Below are positions 13,218 through 22,194 of a stretch of 32,649 nucleotides of DNA, one piece after another; within the stretch, counting starts at the first letter, position 1; each line of letters starts with the position of its first letter. Below the pieces are notes generated by a model. That model searched no databases. It was not told where the DNA came from and saw only the letters and a list, made by a program, of their open reading frames with translations. The translations under genes and the position numbers were made by a program. Source of the DNA: Patescibacteria group bacterium AH-259-L05 (GTDB lineage: Bacteria; Patescibacteriota; Patescibacteriia; UBA2591; UBA6264). The stretch covers positions 1 to 32,649 of the forward strand of contig JALLOO010000009.1 of assembly GCA_027717985.1 (NCBI GenBank). The letters are read 5' to 3'.

Positions 13218-14945
13218 ATGAACATTGAAGATATAAAAAAAAGCATTATAAATACCGTGCAGAAGGCTTTAGACTTGCCTTCTGATTTTGTTTTAGATTT
13301 AGATTTGCCCCCTGATCCGAAAATGGGTGATGTATCTATCTCATGTTTTGAAATTGCGAAACATATAAGCCAATCACCAGAGAAAATCGCTGCTCATATA
13401 TCTAGGAAAGTCCAAGCTAATTCTATAATACAAAAGGTGGAGAATGTAGGGCCGTATATTAATTTTTTTCTTAAGAAAAATGTATGGTTTGAATCAGTCT
13501 TAGAACAGATTTACAAACAGAAACAAAGGTTTGGAAATATACGAGAAGAAAAAGAAAAAAAAATTGTACTTGAGTATTCAAGCCCTAATACTAATAAGCC
13601 GCAGCATTTAGGACATTTGCGTAATAATTTTTTAGGATGGAGTCTGGCACAAATATTACAGACAGCGGGACATAAAATTATTAAAGTTAATCTTATCAAT
13701 GATCGAGGTATTCATATTTGTAAATCAATGTTGGCATATCAGTTATGGGGAAATAATAAAACGTCTGAATCAGAGAACATAAAGGGCGATCATTTTGTCG
13801 GTGATTATTATGTGCTGTTTGAAAAAAAAGTTCAGGAAAATCCTGAGCTTTTAAAAAAAGCACAAGAATTGTTAGAAAAATGGGAAAAACGTGACAAAAA
13901 AACACGCAAACTATGGAAGGAAATGAATACCCGGGCTTTAGATGGGATTAATCAAACATATAAAAAAATAGGCGTTCGTTTTGATAAAGTTTATTATGAG
14001 AGCAAAATATATAAACGCGGTAAAAACATTATATTAAAAGCTTTGAAAAAAGATTTATGTTACGTGCGAGACGACGGGGCAGTTGAAATTGATTTAACGG
14101 GACATGGATTAGATAAAAAAGTGCTGTTAAGAGCAGATGGGACAAGTGTATATATAACACAAGATATTGGACTGAGCCAATTACGATATAAACAATTTAA
14201 GCCAGATACGTGTATTTATGTGGTTGGCTCAGAACAGGATTATCACTTCAAGGCCTTATTTAAAATATTACAAGTTTTTGGATTTGAATGGGCAAGAAAC
14301 TGTTATCATCTCTCCTATGGATTGATTTCGTTACCCAAGGGAAGAATGAAGTCACGCGAAGGCGAGGTTGTTGATGCTGATGATATTATTTTAGAGATGG
14401 AAAATTTAGCAGAAAAAGAGATTATAAAGAGAAGCCCGGATTTAGATAACAATGAGGTTAAAAAAAGAGCCGAAGCGATTGCGTTATCAGCCTTAAAATT
14501 TTATCTTTTAAAATTTACGCCTCAGCAAAATATTAAATTCAATCCAGAAGAATCGCTTTCGTTTGAGGGAGATACGGGGCCATATGTGCAATATACGTAT
14601 GCGCGCATCCAGTCCATCCTAAGAAAATCTAAACTATCAGAGCCCGGCACTGATAGTAGGATTGATTATTCAGAATTGGGAAATGATGAAGAAATTGAGT
14701 TATTAAAACAGTTGTTTGTATATCAGAATATTTTAGCTCGCTGTGTTGATGAGTATAATCCTGCGTATTTATGTACGTATATATTACAATTATCACAAAC
14801 GTTTAATAAATTTTATCATAAACACCATGTTTTGCAGGCAAAAGACAACGTAAGACATGCGCGATTAGTTTTAATCTCTGCGATTGCCCACGTCATTAAA
14901 AATAGCCTTAATCTGCTGGGCATAGATGTTTTAGATGAGATGTGA
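13218..14945 (+). CDS. argS: Arginyl-tRNA synthetase
   Basis: A 575-residue class I aminoacyl-tRNA synthetase, normal for ArgRS. The N-terminal Add1 domain (residues 1 to about 90) ends in VGPYINFFLKK. The active site begins with SSPNTNKPQHLGHLRNN, where HLGH at 130-133 is the HIGH motif, followed by VNLINDRGIHICKSM. The region LISLPKGRMKSREGEVVDADD (near residue 375) occupies the KMSKS place. The DALR anticodon-binding domain starts at YVQYTYARIQSIL. The TGA stop overlaps the extended -10 promoter of the next gene, so the pilus locus starts transcription right at its end. Confidence 0.95.
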   Translation: MNIEDIKKSIINTVQKALDLPSDFVLDLDLPPDPKMGDVSISCFEIAKHISQSPEKIAAHISRKVQANSIIQKVENVGPYINFFLKKNVWFESVLEQIYKQKQRFGNIREEKEKKIVLEYSSPNTNKPQHLGHLRNNFLGWSLAQILQTAGHKIIKVNLINDRGIHICKSMLAYQLWGNNKTSESENIKGDHFVGDYYVLFEKKVQENPELLKKAQELLEKWEKRDKKTRKLWKEMNTRALDGINQTYKKIGVRFDKVYYESKIYKRGKNIILKALKKDLCYVRDDGAVEIDLTGHGLDKKVLLRADGTSVYITQDIGLSQLRYKQFKPDTCIYVVGSEQDYHFKALFKILQVFGFEWARNCYHLSYGLISLPKGRMKSREGEVVDADDIILEMENLAEKEIIKRSPDLDNNEVKKRAEAIALSALKFYLLKFTPQQNIKFNPEESLSFEGDTGPYVQYTYARIQSILRKSKLSEPGTDSRIDYSELGNDEEIELLKQLFVYQNILARCVDEYNPAYLCTYILQLSQTFNKFYHKHHVLQAKDNVRHARLVLISAIAHVIKNSLNLLGIDVLDEM

Positions 14946-14951
14946 TATAAT
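14942..14951 (+). promoter_or_regulatory. Extended -10 promoter of the pilus locus
   Basis: TGTGATATAAT (14941-14951) overlaps the argS stop codon. No clear -35 box is present. The short leader to the ATG at 14987 contains the tract AGTAACGAGTAACGGGTTACT, in which GTAAC and GTTAC arms can pair. Confidence 0.6.
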
Positions 14952-14986
14952 ATAAGAAGTAACGAGTAACGGGTTACTAGAGTTTT

Positions 14987-15370
14987 ATGGCTGACAAAAA
15001 ACATAAAATACTTATTGCAGAGGATGATATTTTTATTTCTCGTGCATATAAAGATGGGCTTGAACAGGCGGGGTTTGAGGTTATTACTGCGGCAGATGGT
15101 CAAGAGACATTGGAAAAAATTCGTACGGAAAAGCCGCGCCTGGTCTTGCTTGACTTAATTATGCCAAACAAAAATGGCTTTGAAGTTTTAGAAGAGGTAA
15201 AAGGGGATGAGGCATTAAGGAAGGTACCTATTGTTATCCTGTCTAATTTAGGACAGGAATCAGATATTGAAAAAGGCAAAGAACTGGGGGCAATTGATTA
15301 TTTAGTAAAAGCTGATTTAAGTATGAGGCAAGTAATTGAAAAAATAAAACAATATGTAACTAAGACATAG
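14987..15370 (+). CDS. CheY-like single-domain response regulator
   Basis: A 127-residue receiver domain with no output domain. Conserved residues are present: acidic pocket Asp13 and Asp14 (ILIAEDD), phospho-acceptor Asp56 (RLVLLDLIMPNKNGFEVLEE), Ser86 (PIVILSNLG) and Lys108 (DYLVKAD). Such domains work by binding other proteins. Its stop codon touches the start codon of pilB, so the two are tightly coupled, and a histidine kinase lies later in the same locus at 24320. The inferred role is to relay the kinase signal to the pilus motor, as PilG/PilH-like proteins do elsewhere. The start is the only ATG before the conserved N-terminus. Confidence 0.9.
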   Translation: MADKKHKILIAEDDIFISRAYKDGLEQAGFEVITAADGQETLEKIRTEKPRLVLLDLIMPNKNGFEVLEEVKGDEALRKVPIVILSNLGQESDIEKGKELGAIDYLVKADLSMRQVIEKIKQYVTKT

Positions 15371-17065
15371 ATGAAAATTACACCTGAAAAATTAAAAGCA
15401 CTTCTGGTTGATCCAGGGCATATCTCAGCACCACAGTTTAAAGCTGCTGTTGATGAGGCAAAGAAGAGGAAAAAAGATCTTGCCGATGTTATAGTAGATA
15501 ACAATTTAATTAAGGATGAGCAGTTGGGACGTTTGTTAGCTGAAGAGAGCGAGTACCCTTTTGTTAATCTGCGAAAAGAGAAAATAGATGAAACAGTGCT
15601 TAATTTAATTCCTGAGCTGGTTGCCCAATCAAAAGGAGTGATTGCGTATGAACATACAAAAGAAGGGGTAAAAGTTGGGATGGTTATGCCAGATGATTTA
15701 GAGGTGCGGCATTTAATAGAAAAGCGCATCGGGGAAAGAGTGCTGCCGCGATTTATCACCAAGCGCGACTTAAATGAAGCGCTTTTTAAGTATAAGCCAT
15801 CATTAAAAGAAGATTTTGAAGACATTTTAAAAGAACTGGAGAGAAGTGATCTGCCAAGAGATAAGCGGGATGACGCAATCGTTAAAATGGTTGACGCACT
15901 GCTTATATATGGATATGAGAATAAAGCATCTGATATTCATATTGAGCCGTATATAAATAAAGTTATGGTACGCTTCAGGATTGATGGAGTGATGCATGAT
16001 GTGTTAGAGATTCCTAAAGAGCTGTTGGATTTTATTATTACGCGCATTAAAATTTTGTCTAAACTTCGTATTGATGAACATCGGGCAGCACAGGACGGCA
16101 AATTCCGTTTTAATACAAAAGGAGGACTTGTTGATGTGCGTGTTTCTGTTGTTCCGGTAACCGAGGGGGAAAATGCAGTAATGCGTCTGTTATCTGCAAA
16201 GGGACGCCAATTTAATCTTGTTGGTCTTGGTTTATTGGGGCATGATTTAAAAAAAGTAAAACGGGCAATCCGCCGGCCGCACGGTATGATTTTAGTTACC
16301 GGTCCTACCGGGAGCGGAAAAACAACAACATTGTATGCGGTGTTGGAAATTTTAAATGTCAGAGATATTCATATTTCAACTATTGAAGATCCTGTAGAGT
16401 ATGATATAGAGGGTGTGAGCCAAATCCAAGTCAATCCTAAGACTAATCTTACGTTTGCGAAAGGGTTGCGCGCTATTGTACGTCAAGATCCTGATATTAT
16501 TATGATAGGAGAGATTAGGGATAGAGAGACCGCCGGGATTGCGGTAAACTCTGCCTTAACCGGTCATTTGGTGCTCTCTACGCTTCATACCAATGATGCA
16601 GCCACCACATTGCCGCGGTTACTTGATATGCGGGTGGAGCCGTTTTTGGTTGCCTCAACCGTTAATGTTGTAATTGCACAGCGTTTGGTGCGCAAAATTT
16701 GTGAAAAGTGCCGTGCTTCATATACATTAACCAAAGAAGAAAAAGCAAATATTCTTGTTGAGCCAGCAGTTATTACTATTTTAAAACGATTAGGACATGA
16801 AAATTTAGATAAGATTACTCTTTTTAAGGGCAATGGATGCAAGGCATGCACCGAAAGCGGGTATAAGGGGCGTATTGGCGTTTTTGAAGTGCTGGAAATG
16901 GAAGAGAATATAAGGGAATTGGTTTTAGGGCATGCGTCGAGTAATGAACTTATGAAAAAAGCAGTTAAGGAAAACGGCATGACAACCATGCTCTATGACG
17001 GCCTTGAAAAGGTATTTCGCGGCATGACAACCATAGAAGAAGTGCTTCGCGTCACCCGCGAATAA
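15371..17065 (+). CDS. pilB: Type IV pilus extension ATPase PilB
   Basis: A 564-residue PilB/GspE-family hexameric ATPase that drives pilus assembly at the inner face of the membrane. An N-terminal MshE-like domain (about 1-150) precedes the ATPase core. The core has Walker A GPTGSGKTTT (311-320, Lys317), Asp box around RIDGVMHDV, Walker B DIIMIGEIRD with Glu381, and His box GHLVLSTLHTND. Four zinc-binding cysteines are present: Cys444 and Cys447 (ICEKC), Cys490 and Cys493 (CKAC). The zinc site and GVFEVLEM tail favour PilB over the retraction ATPase PilT. It starts directly at the stop of the response regulator and is followed 12 bases later by pilC. Confidence 0.95.
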   Translation: MKITPEKLKALLVDPGHISAPQFKAAVDEAKKRKKDLADVIVDNNLIKDEQLGRLLAEESEYPFVNLRKEKIDETVLNLIPELVAQSKGVIAYEHTKEGVKVGMVMPDDLEVRHLIEKRIGERVLPRFITKRDLNEALFKYKPSLKEDFEDILKELERSDLPRDKRDDAIVKMVDALLIYGYENKASDIHIEPYINKVMVRFRIDGVMHDVLEIPKELLDFIITRIKILSKLRIDEHRAAQDGKFRFNTKGGLVDVRVSVVPVTEGENAVMRLLSAKGRQFNLVGLGLLGHDLKKVKRAIRRPHGMILVTGPTGSGKTTTLYAVLEILNVRDIHISTIEDPVEYDIEGVSQIQVNPKTNLTFAKGLRAIVRQDPDIIMIGEIRDRETAGIAVNSALTGHLVLSTLHTNDAATTLPRLLDMRVEPFLVASTVNVVIAQRLVRKICEKCRASYTLTKEEKANILVEPAVITILKRLGHENLDKITLFKGNGCKACTESGYKGRIGVFEVLEMEENIRELVLGHASSNELMKKAVKENGMTTMLYDGLEKVFRGMTTIEEVLRVTRE

Positions 17066-17077
17066 GCTATAGTATCT

Positions 17078-18163
17078 ATGAAACAAAAAAAGAAATCATT
17101 ATTTGAGAAAGAGATTGCTATCGGTGGTGTGACATTAACCCATAAGGCAATCTTTGCTCGTCATTTATCAGTAATGCTTAAGGCAGGGCTTACCATTATT
17201 GAGGCATTGGAGATTGCAAAGGATTCTACAACAGGAAAATTTAAAAAAATATTATCTCAGGTAATGCATTCAGTTCGTTCAGGCCGTTCATTTACCGAAT
17301 CATTGAAAGATCATGGCCGTGTATTTTCAGGGCTTTTTGTCAATGCGGTGTATGCAGGTGAGCAGTCAGGAACGTTAGAAAAGAATTTGGGGAATATTGC
17401 AAAACAGTTAGAAAAAGAGCGCGAACTCGTTTCAAAAATAAAAGGAGCAATGCTTTATCCGATTGTGGTATTAATTGCCGCGTTTATATTAGGCATGGTT
17501 ATTTCTTTTTTAATATTGCCCAAGATTATACCCCTTTTTGAAGGTTTAGGAACAGAGTTGCCCGCAACCACAAAAGCTTTAATATGGTTTTCACATTTTG
17601 TCCAAGCGCATGGACTGATTTTATTTATCGCCATTATTATATTGGTAATAGCACTGACGTGGGTTATACGGCAAAAATGGAGCAGGCCCGTGACTCATTT
17701 ATTGCTCTTAAATACTCCGGTCATTGGAAAATTGGTCAAGAATACTAATTTAGCCCGGTTTTCAAGAATATTGGCTACCCTTATAAGAAGCGGCATTAAT
17801 ATTGATGAAGCAATTCATATTACTAAGGATACGGTTGGCAATTATTATTACCAAAGGGCATTAGATGACGTGAGTAAAAGAGTAGGTAAGGGAACAGAGC
17901 TTTCAGAAAACTTTGATGAATTTGATCATTTATTTCCCACTTTAGTGGTAAAAATGATTAAGGTGGGAGAAAAGTCAGGAAAGCTTGAAGAAGTATTATT
18001 TTATGTAGCTGAGTTTTATGAGACCGAAGTTGATACCTCGGTTAAGTCATTATCAACAGCTATTGAGCCAATTCTTCTTATTGGCATTGGTTTGATTGTC
18101 GGTTTTTTAGCGTTATCAATTATCACGCCGATTTATAAGATTACCGGGGGAATTGCACGATAA
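17078..18163 (+). CDS. pilC: Type IV pilus inner membrane platform protein PilC
   Basis: A 361-residue GspF/PilC-family protein, slightly shorter than the usual 400. It forms the membrane platform on which PilB acts. Two GspF domains are seen: FARHLSVMLKAGLTIIEALEI to about residue 120, and FSRILATLIRSGINIDEAIHI from about 225. Membrane helices lie at about 125-150, 180-200 and 335-355. The SGTLEKNL and EKSGKLEEVL segments are the repeated family motifs. The gene is part of the pilB-pilC pair, and the next gene starts one base after its TAA stop. Confidence 0.93.
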   Translation: MKQKKKSLFEKEIAIGGVTLTHKAIFARHLSVMLKAGLTIIEALEIAKDSTTGKFKKILSQVMHSVRSGRSFTESLKDHGRVFSGLFVNAVYAGEQSGTLEKNLGNIAKQLEKERELVSKIKGAMLYPIVVLIAAFILGMVISFLILPKIIPLFEGLGTELPATTKALIWFSHFVQAHGLILFIAIIILVIALTWVIRQKWSRPVTHLLLLNTPVIGKLVKNTNLARFSRILATLIRSGINIDEAIHITKDTVGNYYYQRALDDVSKRVGKGTELSENFDEFDHLFPTLVVKMIKVGEKSGKLEEVLFYVAEFYETEVDTSVKSLSTAIEPILLIGIGLIVGFLALSIITPIYKITGGIAR

Positions 18164-18164
18164 T

Positions 18165-19169
18165 ATGAAATCTTTTACTCTCATCGAGCTTCTTATCGTT
18201 ATCAGTGTAATGGTGATTGTCATTGCCGCAGGTGTGCCTCTTTATGGTAATTTACAGGTAACGAGTCAGCTAAATGAAAATACGAATCAAATTATTCAAA
18301 CAATACGAACAGCGCATCAGCGAAGCGTCTCGAGGGTCAATGACAGTTCACACGGCGTACGCTTTGAAATAAATCCTTCAAGCAATGATCAATACATTTT
18401 ATATCAAGGTTCGTCGTATAGTACGAGAGATAGTAGTTATGATAGGACGGTTACCTTAGATAGCCCTCTTCATATAGCAACAACGCTCAGTGGTAATGAA
18501 GTTAATTTTTCGAGGAGTTTAGGAACGCCCAATACAACCGGAAGTATTGTTCTTTCTCATGATACGACAGGAACAAGGGCGATCAGTATTAACAGTTTTG
18601 GTATTGTTGAAGAGGTGGTCCCTGAAAGCGAAGTAACGTTGTATGCAGGTAGAGATTCATATATGCGCCAGGGAGTACCTAGTACAAATTATGGGACTGA
18701 TGCCCAGATTCAAGAATACCCTCGAAATATTGGATACAACAGACGAGGGCTTATTTGGTTTGACCTTTCCTCTATACCAGGGGGTGCGACGATTAATTCA
18801 GCCACACTCTATCTTTACGAAGCACAAACATATGGGCTTGCACGAACGGTCGCCATTCATAGATTGACACAGGGTTGGACGGAGAGCGGTGTTACGTGGG
18901 CTAGCTATGATGGAACAAATTCGTGGACTTTATCTGGTGGTGACTACGATACAACGCCAACAGCTACTGCTGTTATAACTTGGACAGGAGCATTGAAATG
19001 GGATAGTTGGGATGTTACCGCTGGTGTTGGTGAATTTATTAATAACACGTACTCCAATTATGGCTGGCTTATAAAAGACAATACTGAGGATACATCAGAG
19101 GCATACTGGTTTTTCGCCTCACGCGAGGTCACAAATCAGCCATACCTGGTGGTAAATTATTCTTTGTAG
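18165..19169 (+). CDS. Pseudopilin fused to a DNRLRE-like domain
   Basis: A 334-residue protein. The N-terminus (MKSFTLIELLIVISVMVIVI) is a class III prepilin signal with Glu at position 5 of the mature chain, but Ser replaces the usual Gly before the Phe. Residues to about 150 resemble GspH/FimT pseudopilins. From about 160 there is a second domain (DSYMRQGVPSTNYGT, GLIWFDLSSIPGGATINSA, TLYLYEAQT, HRLTQGWTESGVTWASYDG) ending in PYLVVNY. It matches the DNRLRE type of secreted beta-sandwich domain, as I recall it. Such a domain on a minor pilin suggests a pilus-borne binding function, an inference. The ATG at 18165 is preferred over the TTG at 18153, which lies inside pilC. Confidence 0.8.
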   Translation: MKSFTLIELLIVISVMVIVIAAGVPLYGNLQVTSQLNENTNQIIQTIRTAHQRSVSRVNDSSHGVRFEINPSSNDQYILYQGSSYSTRDSSYDRTVTLDSPLHIATTLSGNEVNFSRSLGTPNTTGSIVLSHDTTGTRAISINSFGIVEEVVPESEVTLYAGRDSYMRQGVPSTNYGTDAQIQEYPRNIGYNRRGLIWFDLSSIPGGATINSATLYLYEAQTYGLARTVAIHRLTQGWTESGVTWASYDGTNSWTLSGGDYDTTPTATAVITWTGALKWDSWDVTAGVGEFINNTYSNYGWLIKDNTEDTSEAYWFFASREVTNQPYLVVNYSL

Positions 19170-19173
19170 CCAC

Positions 19174-22100
19174 ATGACGGACATAAAATATAACAATGCA
19201 CAGTCTATTCTAGAGGTCATACTTGCGGTGGCTATTTTTTCTTTAATTAGTATGGTTATGGTATCGTTTATAACCGGCGGGTTTCAAGGGATACAGCAAG
19301 GAGGTGATCAAACTGAGGCAGAGGCTTTGGCGAGTGAAGGAATTGAGGCAGTTCGTGCTGTTCGTGATAGAGCATGGAACGAGCTTATACCAAGTCCGGC
19401 AGTTGTTTCTATAAGCGGAAGCCAGTGGATTATATCAAGCGGCGCTTCAGAGTTAATTAATAATAAATATACACGAGCGATTATATTTAATTCTGTATGC
19501 CGTGATGCATTAGATGAAATTGCAACCTGTCCTGGCACGTATGTGGATATTCATAGTACACAAGTTGTAGTTACCGTGAACTGGGAAACACGAGAAGGAG
19601 TTACCAATACCGTACGAAAAACAGCATATTTAACCAACTGGGATTCAACTGAGTGGGCACAAACGGATTGGAATGGCGGCTCAGGGCAGAGTATTTGGTC
19701 TGATACAACCCGGTATGATTCAGACGACAGCAATATTGATTATAGTACGGTAACTGGTCAAGTTACTCTTGTTGATAACTCAATTGGCAGATGGATATTC
19801 GCTGGCGGCGTACAGGTTATTGATACCACTGATAGTGATTTTAATAGCGGGGATACGACTGATGATACAGCTATATCAGGAGCAGGTGTAGGCGCAAGTA
19901 TTGTTTTGGCTCAAAGTGTTATATGGACTGAACATGCTGACAGCGGTTTAGCCACCAATCAGAATTTAAACGATTTAGATATTGTATCTTCATTGAATAT
20001 TTGGGCAGTGGGGAATAGCGGCAAAGTGTTGCATTATAATGGTACTACGTGGTCAGAATTTGATGATATGGGCAAACCAAAGATATTTGCAATAGATATG
20101 ATATCAAGTACTGATGGTTGGGCTATTGGTTATAGTGGTAAAATATATCATTACAATGGTACGAGTTGGAGCGAGTTTGTAGATACTGGCTCTATGACCT
20201 GGCGTTCTATAGATATGGTTTCCGCCACTGACGGATGGGCAGTTGGTGAGAGCGGATATATATATCACTATGATGGTGCAAATTGGACTGAATTTATGGA
20301 TACGGGCGGCGAGGATTGGTATGGCGTTGATATGGTTTCCGCCACTGACGGATGGGCAGTGGCGCAAAGCGGGAAGATTCTTCATTATAATGGCACCAAT
20401 TGGTCAGAAGTTTTGTCTCCGGTGGGGGATAATTTAAATAGTATTTCCATGATTTCATCCACTGACGGATGGGCAGTGGGTGATATAGACAAGAGAGTAC
20501 TTCATTATGATGGTAACAGCTGGACTGAAGTTGTTTCGCCAACAGGTCTTCATTTACAAAGTGTTTCCATGACATCTGCCACAGACGGCTCAGCAGTTGG
20601 CGATGGCGGTGTTGCACTTCATTATGATGGGATCAATTGGTCAGAGGTTACATCACCCATTTTTAATGATATTTTTGCGGTAGAAATGAGCTCTTTTTCA
20701 AGCGGCTGGGCAGTTGGAGAGAATGGCCGCATATTGCAATATGGAAGTTTTTATCTCAATTCAGGAACATTTTTATCAAGAATATTTGACAGTAGTGATA
20801 CAAATACTTCATGGGATCAGGCGTACTGGACTGAAGTCCTTCCTTCAGGATCAGATTTAACCATTGCGACGAGAACGGGTAATACAAGTACGCCGGATGA
20901 AACATGGTCAGCATTTAGTGCGGAATTAACTGATTCTGACTCATCTACTATCTCCTCTCCTGATGGCAGATATTTCCAGTATCGAGCCACGCTTATTAGA
21001 GGAGATAGTGCGAGCGCAACACCACAGTTAGATGATATTACGATTATCTATAACGCGCCAACCACTAAGAATTTAAATGATATCAGTATTGTATCCTCAT
21101 CAAATATTTGGGCAGTGGGGAATAGCGGCAAAGTGTTGCACTATAATGGCACTACGTGGTCAGAATTTATAGATCTGGGAGGAGAAGAGATCTATGCGAT
21201 AGATATGGATTCTGCCAGTGATGGCTGGACAGTAGGCGAAGGAGGAAAAATGTTTCATTATGATGGTACTACGTGGTCATCTGGGTCTTCACCAACAAAC
21301 AAAAATTTAAATGATGTTTTTATCGTGGATAATGATGATGGTTGGGCAGTGGGTGATAACGGGACAATTATTTATTATGATGAGTCCTGGTCATCAGTTT
21401 CATCGCCAACCAATCAACATCTTAATTCTTTGTTTATGACAGATGAAGACGATGGCTGGGCTGTTGGAGAGGATGGTAAGGTATTACAAGCTAATGATGG
21501 GGATTGGTCAGAGTTTACAGATACCGGGGATCAGGTCTGGTATGATATTTTTATGGTAAGTGACAATGATGGTTGGATGGTGGGTGACAGCGGCAGAATC
21601 TGGCACTATAATGGGACTAGTTGGTCAGAGTTTATAGATACCGGGAGCACAAACTGGAGGACTGTATATCTTGTCTCATCCGCTGATGGTTGGGCAGGAG
21701 GGAGCAATGGAGAATTATATCATTTTGATGGGAACAGTTGGACAAACGCGTCATCACCAACCACTCGGCGTATTAAAAGTATTGAAATGATTGATACGGC
21801 TGATGGTTGGGCCGTAGGCAATAACGGAACTATACTCCAGCTGACCACTGAAGGATTATATGCTGAAAATGGCTGGCTTATTTCTTCAGCATTTGATATG
21901 GGTAACACGTCGCCTGTCCAAGTTATTGCATGGGATCAAATAATTCCAACATGCTCACCAAGTTGTGAGGTTAGATTTCAGTTGCGTACTGCGCCAGATG
22001 CGAGCGGTTCACCCGGTACCTGGACATCTTGGTATGGAGCGACTGGCGCCGGCTCTTATTTTACAAATGCCAATGGCACTATTGTTTCAGCAGATATTAA

Positions 22101-22191
22101 TGGCAATCAATGGGTGCAGTATCGAGCAGAGTTAATCGGTGACGGGCTTAATACAGCAGTTCTACAAGAAGTACGCATAAACTATAAGTAG
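19174..22191 (+). CDS. Giant pilin-like adhesin with two seven-bladed propellers
   Basis: A 1005-residue protein. A prepilin-like N-terminus (NNAQSILEVILAVAIFSLIS, with Glu5 of the usual motif but no Gly-Phe) is followed by a pseudopilin-like region. Residues 264-524 hold seven repeats of about 39 residues with the core DGWAVG-x-SGK-x-x-HYNGTTWSE, as expected of a seven-bladed Ycf48/Kelch-like propeller. A beta-sandwich region follows (about 525-630, ending RYFQYRATLI). Residues 633-889 hold seven more blades. A second sandwich (890-1005, QWVQYRAELIGD, VLQEVRINY) ends the protein. The order pilin, propeller, sandwich, propeller, sandwich suggests a tip adhesin at the end of the pilus. Ligand unknown. 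Confidence 0.82.
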   Translation: MTDIKYNNAQSILEVILAVAIFSLISMVMVSFITGGFQGIQQGGDQTEAEALASEGIEAVRAVRDRAWNELIPSPAVVSISGSQWIISSGASELINNKYTRAIIFNSVCRDALDEIATCPGTYVDIHSTQVVVTVNWETREGVTNTVRKTAYLTNWDSTEWAQTDWNGGSGQSIWSDTTRYDSDDSNIDYSTVTGQVTLVDNSIGRWIFAGGVQVIDTTDSDFNSGDTTDDTAISGAGVGASIVLAQSVIWTEHADSGLATNQNLNDLDIVSSLNIWAVGNSGKVLHYNGTTWSEFDDMGKPKIFAIDMISSTDGWAIGYSGKIYHYNGTSWSEFVDTGSMTWRSIDMVSATDGWAVGESGYIYHYDGANWTEFMDTGGEDWYGVDMVSATDGWAVAQSGKILHYNGTNWSEVLSPVGDNLNSISMISSTDGWAVGDIDKRVLHYDGNSWTEVVSPTGLHLQSVSMTSATDGSAVGDGGVALHYDGINWSEVTSPIFNDIFAVEMSSFSSGWAVGENGRILQYGSFYLNSGTFLSRIFDSSDTNTSWDQAYWTEVLPSGSDLTIATRTGNTSTPDETWSAFSAELTDSDSSTISSPDGRYFQYRATLIRGDSASATPQLDDITIIYNAPTTKNLNDISIVSSSNIWAVGNSGKVLHYNGTTWSEFIDLGGEEIYAIDMDSASDGWTVGEGGKMFHYDGTTWSSGSSPTNKNLNDVFIVDNDDGWAVGDNGTIIYYDESWSSVSSPTNQHLNSLFMTDEDDGWAVGEDGKVLQANDGDWSEFTDTGDQVWYDIFMVSDNDGWMVGDSGRIWHYNGTSWSEFIDTGSTNWRTVYLVSSADGWAGGSNGELYHFDGNSWTNASSPTTRRIKSIEMIDTADGWAVGNNGTILQLTTEGLYAENGWLISSAFDMGNTSPVQVIAWDQIIPTCSPSCEVRFQLRTAPDASGSPGTWTSWYGATGAGSYFTNANGTIVSADINGNQWVQYRAELIGDGLNTAVLQEVRINYK

Positions 22192-22194
22192 TTT

